A stretch of 64,000 nucleotides of DNA, from the NCBI RefSeq assembly GCF_037392515.1, contig NC_090282.1, positions 33,531,054 to 33,595,053 on the forward strand, read 5' to 3'. Origin of the DNA: Haliotis asinina. Taxonomy: Eukaryota; Mollusca; Gastropoda; Lepetellida; Haliotidae. The notes below the pieces were generated by a model. The model was not told the DNA's origin. It did no database searches and was given only the letters and a program-made list of their open reading frames with translations. The position numbers and the translations under genes are program-made. Below, in pieces: positions 13,007 to 24,129 of the stretch. The first letter of the stretch is position 1. Each line of letters starts with the position of its first letter.

Positions 13007-16000
13007 ATGTGTTTTAGGGAATATTATACTGGGTTGTTCATGCTGCTCTGCTCATCATACATTTCCGGTAGGTTTCCTACAATTCTCTACGGTTAAATAC
13101 TAGCTGTTTGATCTGATCTGATGTCGACGGATTGTTTAGTGAGGGAACCGATCATTTGAAATACGGGATTTTTAAGATTAAGGGGTTTTTAATTTGTGTA
13201 GTTGAAAATATATGTTGATGACCTTTGCTTAAGTTTGATGACCAGTTTTGGTCAGAGCGATATTAAGCTGGTCAAGCAAATCTGTTATGCAAGATTTTCG
13301 TGCAGCAGCTAATTTGGATGCATTTTTGTTTTCGAAAGTAACATTTCCTATCATAAACATTCCAAGGTGTTGAAAGGCTGTCCTTGAAGCTTCATTCCAA
13401 TTTTTCATTTTCACGTTTACTGTCACGTTGTATCAGATCCCCTTTGATCAGAAATAGAGAATACTTACACAATGTTATAATTCTGTCCATTACCAGGTTG
13501 TTGGATTTATGTGTAGAACAAGGCAATGTATTTCTTTTTAAAGAACCATGGTCATGTGGAGGGATGTACAATGCAACTACAGAAGGCTCCTTTCTGCAGG
13601 CCCCAGGCTATCCTACATCGTACAGGACATATGTTGCCATACTTATGTTTGTTCAGCATTAGTTGAAAGGTAAACAGAAACGTTAGAACGCTCCCCTGTC
13701 CCTCATGAGAATTCAGTTCCATTACAAACTAGTATTCCATCGCATATTGTTAGAAATGTCCAAGGTGGTATGACACATGGCAGGTGGTAGAATGATATTA
13801 TACTTGACATTTGGGTGGGCTTGATAGATCTTTTCAATTAGATATAGATAGATACAGGATATTTATACAGCGCACATACCCAAGCACTAGTGTATGCTCA
13901 AGGCGCTGGTATTTTTCCCTCGATCACTGGGGCTAGGGGTTGTGAAAACACTGAAAGAGTCTGCACACAAAGCTGACTCCAAGGTTTTTACACCCGGTCA
14001 CAGGTGGGCTCGATCCCGACACCTCAACCTCGCCGCATCACTAGCCAACCCACTAGCCTGGCGCCTTAGCCAGCTCACCCACCGCGCTCGATTTTGTATT
14101 TAATGAATTTAATCGTCATGCTTCAGTGACACGAACTGTCTTTGGGTGATAGAAGTTCCCAACGATTTCAATATACGTGTTATTGTTGAGGACTATGATA
14201 TACTCTCGTCTAAAGACTGCTATGGTGATGACCTCCGATTCGTATATGGTAAGTTCAACAATTTAATTTAGAAAAAAAACCAACCGCCAGCAGATAATGA
14301 GATCGGCGATTATACACGTTCTGCAGGATATGGATTGTGTGCTGAATTTAAATTTAAACAGCAGAATCTAAGGCCATTAGATCACACCCACAGTCATGGA
14401 TAGGGCAACTATGGATTAATATCTGCATGCTATTGTAATTAATGCACCGCTTCTGTCAGGAAGGAGCCCTCATTCACAGGAAGTTGGCAAGCTGGACCTG
14501 GCATTCGTCAGTTTACCACATCTGGCCAAGTGATGTGCATCGAGTTCTCTGCTGATCCAAGCCGTGCAGTTGTGAGACCCAGAGGATTTAAATTAGCATA
14601 TCTGAAAGGGAAATTTGACCGTACGTGTTAAATAAAGTTCATCTGCTTAAAAGTTACAGTGTACCTGGACAACTGCACGTGACATGTGCAGGGATGATGA
14701 CCAGTGAGCCCCCAGTAGTGTTGCGTTCAGCGGAGCATGTCTTCTATGATCAGAAACAAGGACGTTGAAAAGACCCCCCCCCCCAAAAGAACCCCCCAAA
14801 AACCCCCAACAAAACAGAAAAAAAAAAAAAAAAAAAAATAACAAAACAACAAAAACAAAAACAAAAAACTCCGCTTTTGATAATATTACAATAATACGTT
14901 GCTTTATCTCGCATTCACGTAAATTTTCATTCTGAAATGATGTACTTTACGTATTATACCTGACTAGCATGTTACTTTGCATTAAACATCTTCAGAGTTC
15001 ACATCAAAATTAACGTTTCGAATCTTTTACACTTTCAGCATGTGAGGACAGACATGTACGGGCATCTCAAACGCAGAAATTTATAACGTCGCCGAATTTC
15101 CCTAGTAACTATACAAGGTAACGATGTACTTCCAATTTAGACAGTTGTTTTCTGGTAACATGAAAGCAACAATTCATACAAGCACGGATAATTGAAATTG
15201 AGACATACAGTATTGTGCATTAATATTATGTAATTCATACTTAATTGATGTGTTGCAGCTCACTGTCATGGAACATTGCATGTTATAGGCGCAACAATGA
15301 CAAGTGAAAATATAGGTTCACATGTTTATGGGGAACATCTCAAGTTTAGAGGTGGTCCAGTCGTCTAAACGCTTGCACTTCGCTTTGAGGTACTGCTGTC
15401 CCTTGGTTTGAATCCAATTTCGTGGTTCCAGGTTTGTCTGCACCATGAGTGTGTGTCCAGCAGTGTCTAAAACCTGTACACATGTGTCACTTGTAGGGGT
15501 GGCTATTGAAGGGTAACCAACTATTACGATAGCGATGGTCTATTGCGACCCCTGATATAGCTATTGCAATGCTATTGCAATAGGTTGTTGTCGCCTTGAA
15601 TTGTTTCATGTAAAGTCATTTCCCAAAGGACTGCATAGTTTACGTGGAATAAAATATGTGGAAGTGTTTTATTCTCTTTTTATGACCGATAAGACAAAGT
15701 TTGTTTATGAGTTAACAGGGGCGGATAACTCTAAATCAAAATAAACCTCTCGGGTGCTTCCGAAATTTGGCGTGAAGCTATAGTCTCACATACTATCGAT
15801 GCGTCGATAAGTTTTCCTTTCTACATCGATTAGTTGCTATCGGAAAATGAACAATTGCAATCCATCGATAGTTCGATGTATCTTTACAACCCCTATCACC
15901 TGGAGATCCCACCTCATATTAAATGCACAGGCTATGGTGTAAATAAATTACAGTTCAACCCAACTCAGTCACGACCACAAGCACTCACTCATTCACTCTC

Positions 16001-17247
16001 ACTCACTCTCAACACTTTTGTGTTCAGTAACCTAGCTCCTTTCTTTTGCAGTAACAGTAACTGTTTGTGGAGAATAGAGACCCGGAGCCCGGGATATATG
16101 GTACAGGTGACCCCTCTTCACTTCTCTGTACAGTCTTCTGCGAACTGCACCTCTGATTACCTCTCTATATATGACGGTGAGTGTTGTGGTCGCATTGTGA
16201 TTAAGCGCGAAAGAAAGTATAATTTTATTTGAAACACAATTATAAACATGCATACATTTTAACTTGAAATAATATGTTGCGATCAGGAAACCGTTATGAA
16301 GTGGTACTAACACATATACTGTAACTGTGAGCAAAGCGTCACCTAAACATGTTTGAAAGATGATGTATATAATTATACGTGTACATGTCAACCTCAAATG
16401 TTAAACGTGCATGTATATGTCGTACAGTTATTTCCTGGCGTTTTGACAAGGCATTACCTTTCAAGACTGTAACTTTTCCACTTCTTGAGTTTCATCTCGG
16501 TAGGTAGGATTTCACATTGTACCACCAAAAATATTATTATGTCACTGATAAATTAATTGGGCACCCTCTCTGTTCCTGGTATCATAGCAGTTAATTCAAG
16601 GTATTATTTTACTTTAAAATAGCTTTTGATAATTAACAGTGTAGCCATTCTGCAGTTCAGTTTTGCCTACGTTGCCAACTTCTTTCTTTATTGTCATCAC
16701 AACGTTCCTGGGCCAAAAACTTTGTGTGATCAATAAAGAAACATTTGACACCCACAACATGTATCTTTTATCAGAATACCAACTTCCACATGCCAAAACC
16801 TATAGCTAACCTGCTTCATGTGTAATTCCAGGCCAGAGTGCGGGACCTGGGGATGTCCCTATTGGAAAGTGGTGTGGTCATCACATGCCAGCTGTACACA
16901 GTAGCCAGTCAAACATGTTGCTCATTTTCCACACTGATGGCGATCATTCACAGTCGGGTTTCAATATCAGCTATACTGGAATACCACGCCCAGGACGTGA
17001 GTGTTCACAATACAGATAGCATGGATTGTGTAAAGCTTGTAAATTTCTCAACTGTTTCTCAACTGCATCAGCAATTCGCAGCGTGCTCAGATCAAATGGT
17101 GTATTAATACCGTTGTGAACGTACAATAACATTTCTTGTTTCATTATCAGCACTATGGGAAATATGTGTTTTTTGCCTTTCTTGGTTGTTTCAGCGACGC
17201 TCAGTTGGCTACTTGTTCTTTCGTTATCTACTGTTTTGCACTTTTAA
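13007..17247 (+). CDS. Gene A: two-CUB protein with signal peptide and hydrophobic C-terminal tail
   Basis: Eight exons join without an in-frame stop: 13007-13067, 13544-13619 (or 13625), 14127-14248, 14480-14620, 15039-15117, 16052-16176, 16832-16996 and 17195-17247, about 273 residues. Exon 1 encodes a signal-peptide-like start (MCFREYYTGLFMLLC) with donor gtaggt. Exons 2-4 and 5-7 each encode one CUB domain, a beta-sandwich fold used in extracellular binding. The last exon adds a hydrophobic stretch (LSWLLVLSLSTVLHF) ending at TAA with no charged tail, as in GPI-anchor signals. The exon phases match those of gene B exactly, so the genes are probably paralogues. Oddities: the expected donor after exon 2 reads GA, and the fourth canonical Cys of CUB1 is absent. 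The CUB exons are solid; the first and last exons are inference. Confidence 0.7.
13544..14620 (+). CDS. Gene A, CUB domain 1 (exons 2-4)
   Basis: The first exon reads SCGGMYNATTEGSF then APGYPTSY, the standard CUB opening. The second begins with NCLW and contains KDCYGDD, giving Cys 2 and 3. The third ends RPRGFKLAYLKG, the last strand. At the usual exon end the sequence is AG|gacata, not GT. A canonical GT lies six bases earlier (TC|gtacag at 13620) and keeps phase 2, at the cost of two residues. For the third exon the obvious acceptor (exon start 14460) gives the wrong frame. An internal acceptor (ATTCACAG, exon start 14480) restores it. The usual WCG motif reads WQAG, so Cys 4 is missing; an extra Cys lies in VMCIEF. 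Confidence 0.75.
13855..14100. repeat. Dispersed repeat in gene A intron 2
   Basis: A GC-richer block unlike the surrounding intron, with GCGCACATACCC, GCTCAAGGCGCTG and a TTTTCCCTCGATCACTGG motif, resembles a dispersed mollusc repeat. No second copy is in this window, so the assignment rests on composition and recall. Confidence 0.4.
14777..14872. repeat. C-rich then A-rich low-complexity tract
   Basis: A run of C followed by CCAAAA units and a long A run with AACAAA repeats, inside the intron between the gene A CUB modules. Confidence 0.9.
15039..16996 (+). CDS. Gene A, CUB domain 2 (exons 5-7)
   Basis: Exons 15039-15117, 16052-16176 and 16832-16996 give a complete CUB. The opening is PCEDRHV then TSPNFPSNYT. 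NCLWRIE and ANCTSDYLSIYDG follow, then GKWCGHH and a closing SGFNISYTG. All four canonical Cys are present (PC, NCLW, ANC, WCG). The splice sites are canonical (donors gtaacg, gtgagt, gtgagt) and the phases are 1-2-1-1. The YDG-GKWCG pattern is the most typical CUB of this gene. Confidence 0.9.
15350..15480 (+). repeat. tRNA-derived SINE-like sequence
   Basis: A box-B-like GGTTTGAATCC at 15405-15415 (consensus GGTTCGAATCC) lies about 50 bases after GGTGGTCCAGTCGTCTAAA, a tRNA-like head with an A-box-like segment. The flanks do not form an acceptor stem, so this is a SINE fragment and not a tRNA gene. Confidence 0.45.
15495..15895. mobile_element. Non-autonomous hAT-like MITE
   Basis: About 400 bp starting AGGGGTGGCTATTG and ending TCTTTACAACCCCTA, the AGGGGT...ACCCCT ends typical of hAT superfamily elements. 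The flanking octamers TCACTTGT (15487-15494) and TCACCTGG (15896-15903) match at six of eight positions, like an aged 8-bp target duplication. The interior has several ATCGAT-type motifs and no transposase. It lies in a gene A intron. Confidence 0.6.
17195..17247 (+). CDS. Gene A, last exon: hydrophobic C-terminal tail
   Basis: Acceptor TTGTTTCAG at 17194, then a frame that continues CUB2 in phase 1 and stops at TAA 17245-17247. The 16 residues are almost all hydrophobic or small, with no basic tail after them. That fits a GPI-attachment signal better than a transmembrane anchor. The exon is short enough for a chance match; a transcript would decide it. Confidence 0.5.
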
Positions 17248-17699
17248 GTATTTATCCATGTACCCCTGAACACCTGAGTGGTATTAAAAGTACTTTGGTT
17301 AAATCCTAATGGGCTGTTTTGAGTTTGATTTAGTTTGATTAATATCGTTTCAGCACATAAGTTGTTCATTCGTTACTTCCTTTATTCGAACTTTTACAGT
17401 ACGGTTGGATAATTGTATATGAAGAAAAGAAAACACACACTGATATTAATTAATGCATGTATCTTGTTTGTTTATTGTGTTTGTATTGTACATCAATATA
17501 TGCAGGTATTTGAATCTGATTTGCGTGTGGTAGTGGTAACATGACATGTCGTGTATTAGGGACTGTTGACTCCTCTAAGATCCTCTCAGTAACCTTTCTG
17601 TCAAAACGCCAAAGAGTTCCAAGACCTGACTTGGTGGGTGTTGGTATACGTTAAACTATACGTTAATATTGTAAGTATATCATCACACAGAATACGTAA

Positions 17700-17815
17700 T
17701 GCCCATGTGTCAGTGGATAAGCCACTATTAGCGGTATTCCAGCTATATCACGGCGACGGGCACCAGAAATTGGCTTCACACGTTGTACCCATTATTTGGC
17801 GCTGGCGTGTCATGT
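17700..17815 (+). repeat. Dispersed repeat fragment shared with 31565-31690
   Basis: The block CACGGCGACGGGCACCAG, then GGCTTCACACGTTGTACCCA, recurs in the same orientation near 31610-31650. Both look like degraded copies of one repeat family, lying between genes A and B and in a gene B intron. Confidence 0.6.
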
Positions 17816-17959
17816 TAAAGCTTGTCGAGTCTGACAATTGTGTGATGTTTTAATCAGTGGAACTTTTTACTACTTGTTCCAGACGTCTAGATGTATACAA
17901 GTACGTCGTAGACATCTGGAGTACCGGTTCAACAGATGAAAATCTGATTACTAAGTCAC

Positions 17960-18140
17960 CCGTGTAATGTCGGACCTGTTAAGGTGCTGGTTAGAACTTC
18001 AGTAATCCATGTTTGTCCTAAAAGGCGACTAAAGGGAACAGGTTGTCGGGCTCTCTGACTTGGTTGACACATGTTCCTTATTACGCAGATCGATGCTCAT
18101 GCTGTTCATCATCGGATTGTCTGGTCCACACTCGATCGAG
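17960..18140 (+). repeat. Dispersed SINE-like repeat
   Basis: Contains AAAGGCGACTAAAGGGAACA, GGCTCTCTGACTTGGTTGAC, GCAGATCGATGCTCATG and GGATTGTCTGGTCCACACTC in that order. The same order of motifs is found at 43785-43985 (+) and 55815-55995 (-). No coding potential. Confidence 0.7.
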
Positions 18141-18474
18141 ACACACAACGACTACAGTCACACTGAATTGTCTTATTGTATTGTCATGTATGCTCAAATC
18201 ACACTCAGACGTTATATATATTATAAATATATTGTACCTTGCTTTACATTTATCTATATATATCAATCGTAAAGCCTTGTCCTCATATCGAACTTGGACA
18301 AAATATTCAATCATAGTATATATGTATCGGTATCTATGAAAGAAAATAAAACAATTATATACTCACCTTCGACTAATTCATTCCCTTTATCTCCTCTGCA
18401 TATTGTAAGTGGCACATTGTCACAGAGGCGATAAAACAGACATGACCTATTCACTATATCTTGCTTATGAAATG

Positions 18475-18584
18475 CTGTAAGGGACATTCTCGCGATCTCG
18501 CATTCTCGCACTTTTGGCTTCTTAGGCTTTTTTTCCAACGGTCGAGATCGCGAGAATGCGAGATCGCGAGTAGGTCCCTTACAG
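18475..18584. repeat. CpG-rich inverted repeat (hairpin)
   Basis: The arms 18475-18509 and 18550-18584 are complementary at 33 of 35 positions around a 40-base loop. The arms hold repeated CTCGCGATCTCGCATT units. CpG density is far above the AT-rich surroundings. It may be a small foldback element. Confidence 0.85.
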
Positions 18585-18589
18585 TATTC

Positions 18590-19321
18590 CGTACGTGCTA
18601 CATATCTTGGTCAGGCGATCTCTACTATATAAACCTGATTAATCACAATCTTTGGCCCGACAATCGTACTTGCTTCACTGAAGTAACCTTTCATCTTGTC
18701 ACACAAAGGAGTGACGGTGAAGGTGATCTGTGTCCACAATATTAATGTTGAATATCAAACACAACAACGAAAGAATACATGCTCTAATACATATTTATTT
18801 TACCGAACACATAATGTTGCTTTGTTATTGGCTGAGCGTTCTTCTATTATTTTCAATGTACACAGATTACAAGCTGGGAATGCCGATCTCATTTGGTACT
18901 TCGCGGTAGTAATTCTTTACCTCGAATAACATTGAATTACTTACGGTGATGAACGGAAATTACCGATGTTGTGTGAATGCAAATCAATGGAAGGGAGACA
19001 TCTGTTTTTCTAGCCTGCAAAGTCTACGGATGGCTACAAGTACCCGCACTTTAAACAAAACAAAATTAACAAGATGTTCGATAACATATATACGATGTTC
19101 ACTGGTCCCTCGCGGCCCATGGGTTGGTGTACATAGGATGATGTTTGTTTAGGTTCCCCTCCCTGCAGGCTGTGACTTAAGGGGCTGTTTTACCATAAGC
19201 GTCATACAAGTTATACTCCACTGACCTCTGTAAAGTACCATGTGTAACACTAACCTGCTAATTCTATTTCCATTTAAAGGTTTCAATGATGTTACCGTCC
19301 ATTCTCGGACGAAGTCTCTCT

Positions 19322-19355
<34 letters not shown>

Positions 19356-20164
19356 CGGAATTCGAACCAACGATAGGTTTCTTGGAGTGCCAAGGGGACG
19401 TAACTCTACATATGGAGGAGGCGAGCCTTGGACCCTTGGGTCAATAGTGCGCCGAACATATCATAAACAATGTACAAAACCATGCTACAGTTTGAATTAT
19501 TATATGTCTACGACTTAAAAAGGTAAACTGTGAATTAAAGTATTAATATGGGACTGCTACATGATAATAAAGCCTACATATTCTTTGTGAGATCATGATG
19601 ACGTGTCACATAAGGATGTTAAGTCATTACTGAATGGCATCAGCATCTGGGGATCATGTGTACACAACTGATCCCATCTGTTGGGATTTGTGCTCACAAA
19701 AGGCCTCTCTACACCCTATAACCTCAAACTTACCACTCAACTATGAACATGTATTCATGATTCTTAGGCACCCTTTTTATATCAGTCCAGTGGCTTATAC
19801 TTAACTTCTAAATGTCTCTCGTTGTTGTCTTTGAAAATCACTTTAACATGTACCAGATTCGTTTTCTTGGAAAACTGACCATCAATATGAAAATCACCTT
19901 CATGTCATTGATATTGGCACAGTCATGCCAAAAGAAAACACCAAAGCGCTGAGAAATTCAATGGAAGGTTTGATTTGATAGCACTAAATGCGAGGCACTT
20001 GCTAGAGCACATTTTACGAATCATCTGAGATCGACAAGTGCGCCAGGAGCTGCCAGAACCTTAACGAAAAGGAATAAAAAACCCACACATTTATATGATC
20101 AAAATAAGGAATCTTTGACTGATCAACATACCTACTTTTAATTGACTTACTGAGAAGAAGAAGA
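18590..20164. other. Non-coding stretch with (CT)n
   Basis: Intergenic sequence between genes A and B. A CT dinucleotide run lies at about 19317-19350. No exon or further repeat could be supported. Confidence 0.45.
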
Positions 20165-20659
20165 TTAAGAAAACATGAGTGAGTGAGTGAGTTAATATTT
20201 AACGTCACATCGGCAATATTGCAACCACATCGTGACGAGAACATTTAATACTGAAATGAAATATATGTCTATTATAAAACCTGTCAACGAAGGACTGTAA
20301 AACAACTAGGATATCACAGAGTAGAATATAAGAGGACAATGCAATATAAAAATGGGCTACAGATTGCTAACAACGGAAGGTAGATCACCATATTAGGGAC
20401 CATGGGGACTTACAGTACCTTTGCTACCTGCATGGACCCCAGCTGGATTTACATCATCCCCTTAGCCGTCAGCAATTCGGGAAATCTAGCCACTCAGTTA
20501 AAGGACACTTATTCAATGATTGAAAAATGGAAAGTGTGAATTTACTTTGAATGTTTGTGGACTTACGTACCCTCTCAGGACAATAATTTTACGGTACTTC
20601 AACCCCCTTTGAGGATACAGCCACTAACAAGCACAGTTACGAATTTAAGCTTCCAATGA

Positions 20660-20935
20660 TAAAAAGTATCTGTTTACAATTCATTTAATAAATCTAATTC
20701 TTTTAAAAATACAATGGTTAAATGAGGACTGATATTAGTAAAAAGGTCCTTCATACAACTTGATTTAAAATAGGTATCCCATGTGATGGAATATTCCACG
20801 CAATCAAGCTAGACATGCTTGACCGTGATTCTTTCATCACAAGGGATACAAAACGGAGGATCCTCAACTTTCAAAAAGTATTTATCCGTATATCTGGTGT
20901 CGCCAATTCGGCATCGTCTCATAATGACCTCTTCA
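20660..20935 (-). pseudogene. ORF2 C-terminal fragment of the Jockey-like element
   Basis: The frame reads RRCRIGDTRYTDKYF then CIPCDERITVKHV before an in-frame TAG. This is the Cys/His-containing C-terminal segment found after the RNase H region in Jockey-type ORF2 proteins. It sits right behind the endonuclease fragment with no polymerase between them. Confidence 0.65.
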
Positions 20936-20959
20936 AATCTGACTCACAACCCAAATTTG

Positions 20960-21448
20960 TCAAATAGAGCCATCATTATAACTACATAAATCATTGTCAG
21001 AACAAAAGTCCTCCAACAATTTACCTTTAGTGTTTGTATTTACACTACAACAGAGTGTGTTGTGTCCATTTAAATCTCCCATTATAATACAGGGTTCCGG
21101 GAGTTGGTCATATGGAGCTTGAAGATCAGTTTTAGCAAACGTCGAAGACGAAGGCGAAATGTAGAGACAGCATAGCGTAAACGCTACATGTAAAGTAATT
21201 CTCACTGCAACAGCCTGCATATTAGTAATAAGTGGAACAGGGCTTTGAATAACGTTTTGTCTGACTAGAATGGATGATCCGCCAGTGGTCCTACCACCCG
21301 GAGGGGAAAAACAATTATGTGCATTAAAATGACGAAGGTCAAATGTATCTGTTTGTTTTAAATATGTCTCTTGGAGACATAACGCTGAAGGTGTAAAATC
21401 TTGGACTAATAGCTGTACTTCATGTAAATTAGTCCTCTGCAGTTCCAC
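20960..21448 (-). pseudogene. ORF2 apurinic-type endonuclease domain of the Jockey-like element
   Basis: The 162-codon frame has the features of an APE endonuclease that nicks target DNA: ALCLQETYLK (catalytic Glu), GGSSILVR and IIMGDLNGHN (metal-binding Asp-Asn). The frame stops at TGA or TAG after the DLNGHN region, where the domain would normally continue toward reverse transcriptase. It is a truncated relic. Confidence 0.85.
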
Positions 21449-21940
21449 TGTACAATATTATTGGAATAAACAACCTTTTGGGGGGATTTATTAGGGATCT
21501 ACCCCGCACACTTTTGGAGGGCGACGAGCTATGTGCCCTAGAATGGACACATTTCAGAAACGCCCATGTCTTCAAGAGACCCATATTTGTTGAACAATTG
21601 AATTCTATTTTGTGACCCTTTAGGAGCTCTGCCACTTTGTTGTTTTGAAGCATCAGGCATAGGCTTAGGTTTACTTTTAACAGTTTGCTGACTATCAGCT
21701 GTCGATTGAGACTTTGAGTGTGACTGAGATTATGATGATTTGTGATCAGAAGAAGACTTTGATGTACTAGGAAGTGATTCCTCAGTCTGAGATTATATAG
21801 CAGGGTACATAAGCTGTGGAGAGTCGCAATTTACTCACGTCAAGGTAGTTTGGCAGCCTGTGGATGATTTTGTTCTTTTAGGGCTGGACTCAGGTGATGT
21901 TTTGCTTCTGTAGCATAACTTTCTGGAGGATCAGACCTCT

Positions 21941-22780
21941 TTACCAGTTTTTGACCTCAGAAAAGGAGATATTTTGAGTAAAGGTTATTCTGTTTATCTC
22001 CATTTGCCCTCTCCAAATTGGACATTGTTTAGAAAATGAATGCTCGCCTGAGCAGTTGGTGCATTTTGTGAAGTCACTGTCACAATCTTCTGTTGTGTGT
22101 GTTTTCTCACCACAGTGAGTACACACAACAGACAATGTGCAAGTACTTACATAGTGTCCATATTTCTGGCATTTAAAAAACCTGAGCGGGTTGGGGATGT
22201 AAGTATCAACACTGATATTACAATATCCTGCTCTTACTGATGTTGGAATGTTTGGAGAAGTGGAAGAGATATGTGTTAGTAGGTTTTGTTTCTGAGTTTA
22301 TCCGAGTTCTAAATCTTTTAACAAAAGTCACCCCTTGATCTTTCATTTCTGATAAGATGTCAAACTCAGTCATATCTGCAAACAATTGATCTCGGTGTCT
22401 AACAATCCCTTTGCTCATGTTCAGAGTCCTATGTGGATTAACTGAAACCTGGACTCCAACAAACAACTCAGTTGACAACAGGTTGGTTGATTGCTGTTTC
22501 CTGCTAAATTCTACAAGTAGGGAACCTGAACGCAGTCGTCTGATATTTCGTACCTCACCTGCGATGCCATCTTTAAACCTTTTGATACCGCAAATGGGTT
22601 TAATTTGAAAGGTGATTTGTCAAGATTCTCGATCACTAGAAATCATGGCCAGTATTCAACGGTCGGAATAGACGGTCGTAGTTCATCATCATCATTGTCA
22701 AGTTGACGCTTGTTTCTTTTAATGGCGGTTGTGTAAGCCATAGTTACTTTAATGTGGTTCATCATCTGAGCTCCCCACCC
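21941..22780 (-). pseudogene. ORF1 (nucleic-acid-binding) remnant of the Jockey-like element
   Basis: Pieces in several frames. An RNA-binding-like segment (VGVQVSVNPHRTLNMSKG, 22218-22490) is followed by three CCHC-type knuckles. The first is around 22145-22185; the others are CTHCGEKTHTTEDC and CTNCSGEHSFSKQC at 21990-22135. An early TGA after EYWP near 22643 and several frameshifts show it is dead. In living elements such proteins bind the transcript. Confidence 0.75.
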
Positions 22781-22852
22781 ACCACGGAGTATCACAAGGA
22801 CAATGCTAAAAACAAGTGGGCCTCCGACTTGCAGCACCAAGGATACTCAGAT

Positions 22853-23335
22853 GATATACTCCAGCAGAAGAATTATAAATAATTGATCCACCAGGTTGGC
22901 CCATGAGGCACCGCCTTCTGGCATAAGACTCTAGGCAAAGTTCATATTATCATATTTCACAATCCAAAAAGTTAGAGATCAATAGTAGTGCCAAGTAAAT
23001 TCAAACAATTCCAAATAAAATTTGTGCAATGACACATACATAGTCCATGCACAGGGCTTGGCATGACCAGCCGATTGGTCGAACCGGGCCCATTCAACCA
23101 CCCGTGTAGGTGAAGTCAGGGCCAAAGTGGTGTGTTGAGCAATAGGAACAAAGGTCCTGCTCCCATGCCCTCAACCACCGGGATTCCCTCCTCCACCGAC
23201 ACAGGGCCGCAACCCACGGCAAACGGGTTGGTGGACCAAATATCCCCCCGGGTCCACAACGGGGGTGAACGGCTCTCAGCGTTACTCAGCACACACCACG
23301 AGGAGGTGGCCGTTCACGGGTGCCAAGAAAACATG
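22853..23335 (-). other. Probable 5' region of the Jockey-like element
   Basis: GC-rich sequence unlike its surroundings, continuous with ORF1 on the minus strand and ending near the GGTGCCAAG block at 23318. The outer boundary is a guess because no target duplication was found. From 23336 to 24059 I see only non-coding sequence. Confidence 0.5.
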
Positions 23336-24059
23336 AAATGCATGAAAAGAGTCAATGAGCTTTCGTATAATCCTGTACGTATATCCGTATACCCAGCGCA
23401 CCTGGACACGGATAGCTGTTGAAGATTTGGAACCAGCAGTTATCACACACACAATAGCTGTGTTATCAGCAACACCGAGTTCCCAAGATATACACAGTTC
23501 GTAATCGTGGTGATATCACTAAATATTCAACCTAATCTTGTAAGTGGTGAAGCGAGTATGCTGCGAGTCTTGGGGCTGCTGCCCCTCCCCATACTGATGC
23601 GGATAGAATCTTTGGCAAGTGACGATGAGCAATGAATGGGTTCCCGGAAGTCTGAGATAGCAGTGTGACTATTGCCTCATTGGCAGGATGGGTTGTAGAA
23701 TCCATGGGGGGAATCATTCTGGCTTTCGCCATTGGCACTAAGATGAAACTCCGTCATAATTAAAAAGATCAAAGCGACGTCAATCACTCACCAGTACCGC
23801 GCGGTAAGGATCTTTTCTATGTGTGGCAACTTAATAGCAAGGCCAGAAAACACTCCCATTCCAACATTCGCAAACGTTGTTTATTTAGTGTCTCAACCTT
23901 TGTCTTCAATCTTCATATTCAGATATCGACAAGACCGGGCGGTCTGATCATGCATATCAGATTATCCAGATTGACTTATCACAAAGACAGAAAGATAATG
24001 GTTGCAATAGGAAAACTCACAATCACATAAACATTTAATTTTAATGTGGAAAATTAAAC

Positions 24060-24129
24060 ATGGAAAACATTCTGAGCCTTGGCATCAGTCTGATGTGCAT
24101 TTGTGTATCTGCTTTGGTTTCGCTATCTG
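24060..24129 (+). CDS. Gene B exon 1: signal peptide
   Basis: Twenty-three codons beginning MENILSLGISLMCICV, a classic short polar start plus hydrophobic core. It ends in phase 1 at TCTG|gtaaga. It joins in frame to the CUB A exon at 26325, giving a Glu-Asn-Thr-Thr linker before the first CUB Cys. No TATA box or other promoter element is obvious upstream. Confidence 0.75.

Larger units (their letters stand above)
20170..23335 (-). mobile_element. Jockey-like non-LTR retrotransposon with its reverse transcriptase deleted
   Basis: Read on the minus strand: a GC-rich 5' region (23335-22850), ORF1 remnants with zinc knuckles (about 22780-21940), an endonuclease start of ORF2 (21448-20960), then directly the extreme C-terminal segment of ORF2 (20935-20660). 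A 3' region follows that ends in a GTTAATATTTAACGTCACATC-type block and a TCAC/GTGA run near 20176. The whole reverse-transcriptase domain, roughly 2 kb in such elements, is missing. The 3' region matches solo tails elsewhere in the window, on the same family of blocks. Confidence 0.75.

Noticed and set aside
15350..15480. tRNA gene
   Set aside because: A box-B-like match only; no acceptor stem or cloverleaf can be drawn.
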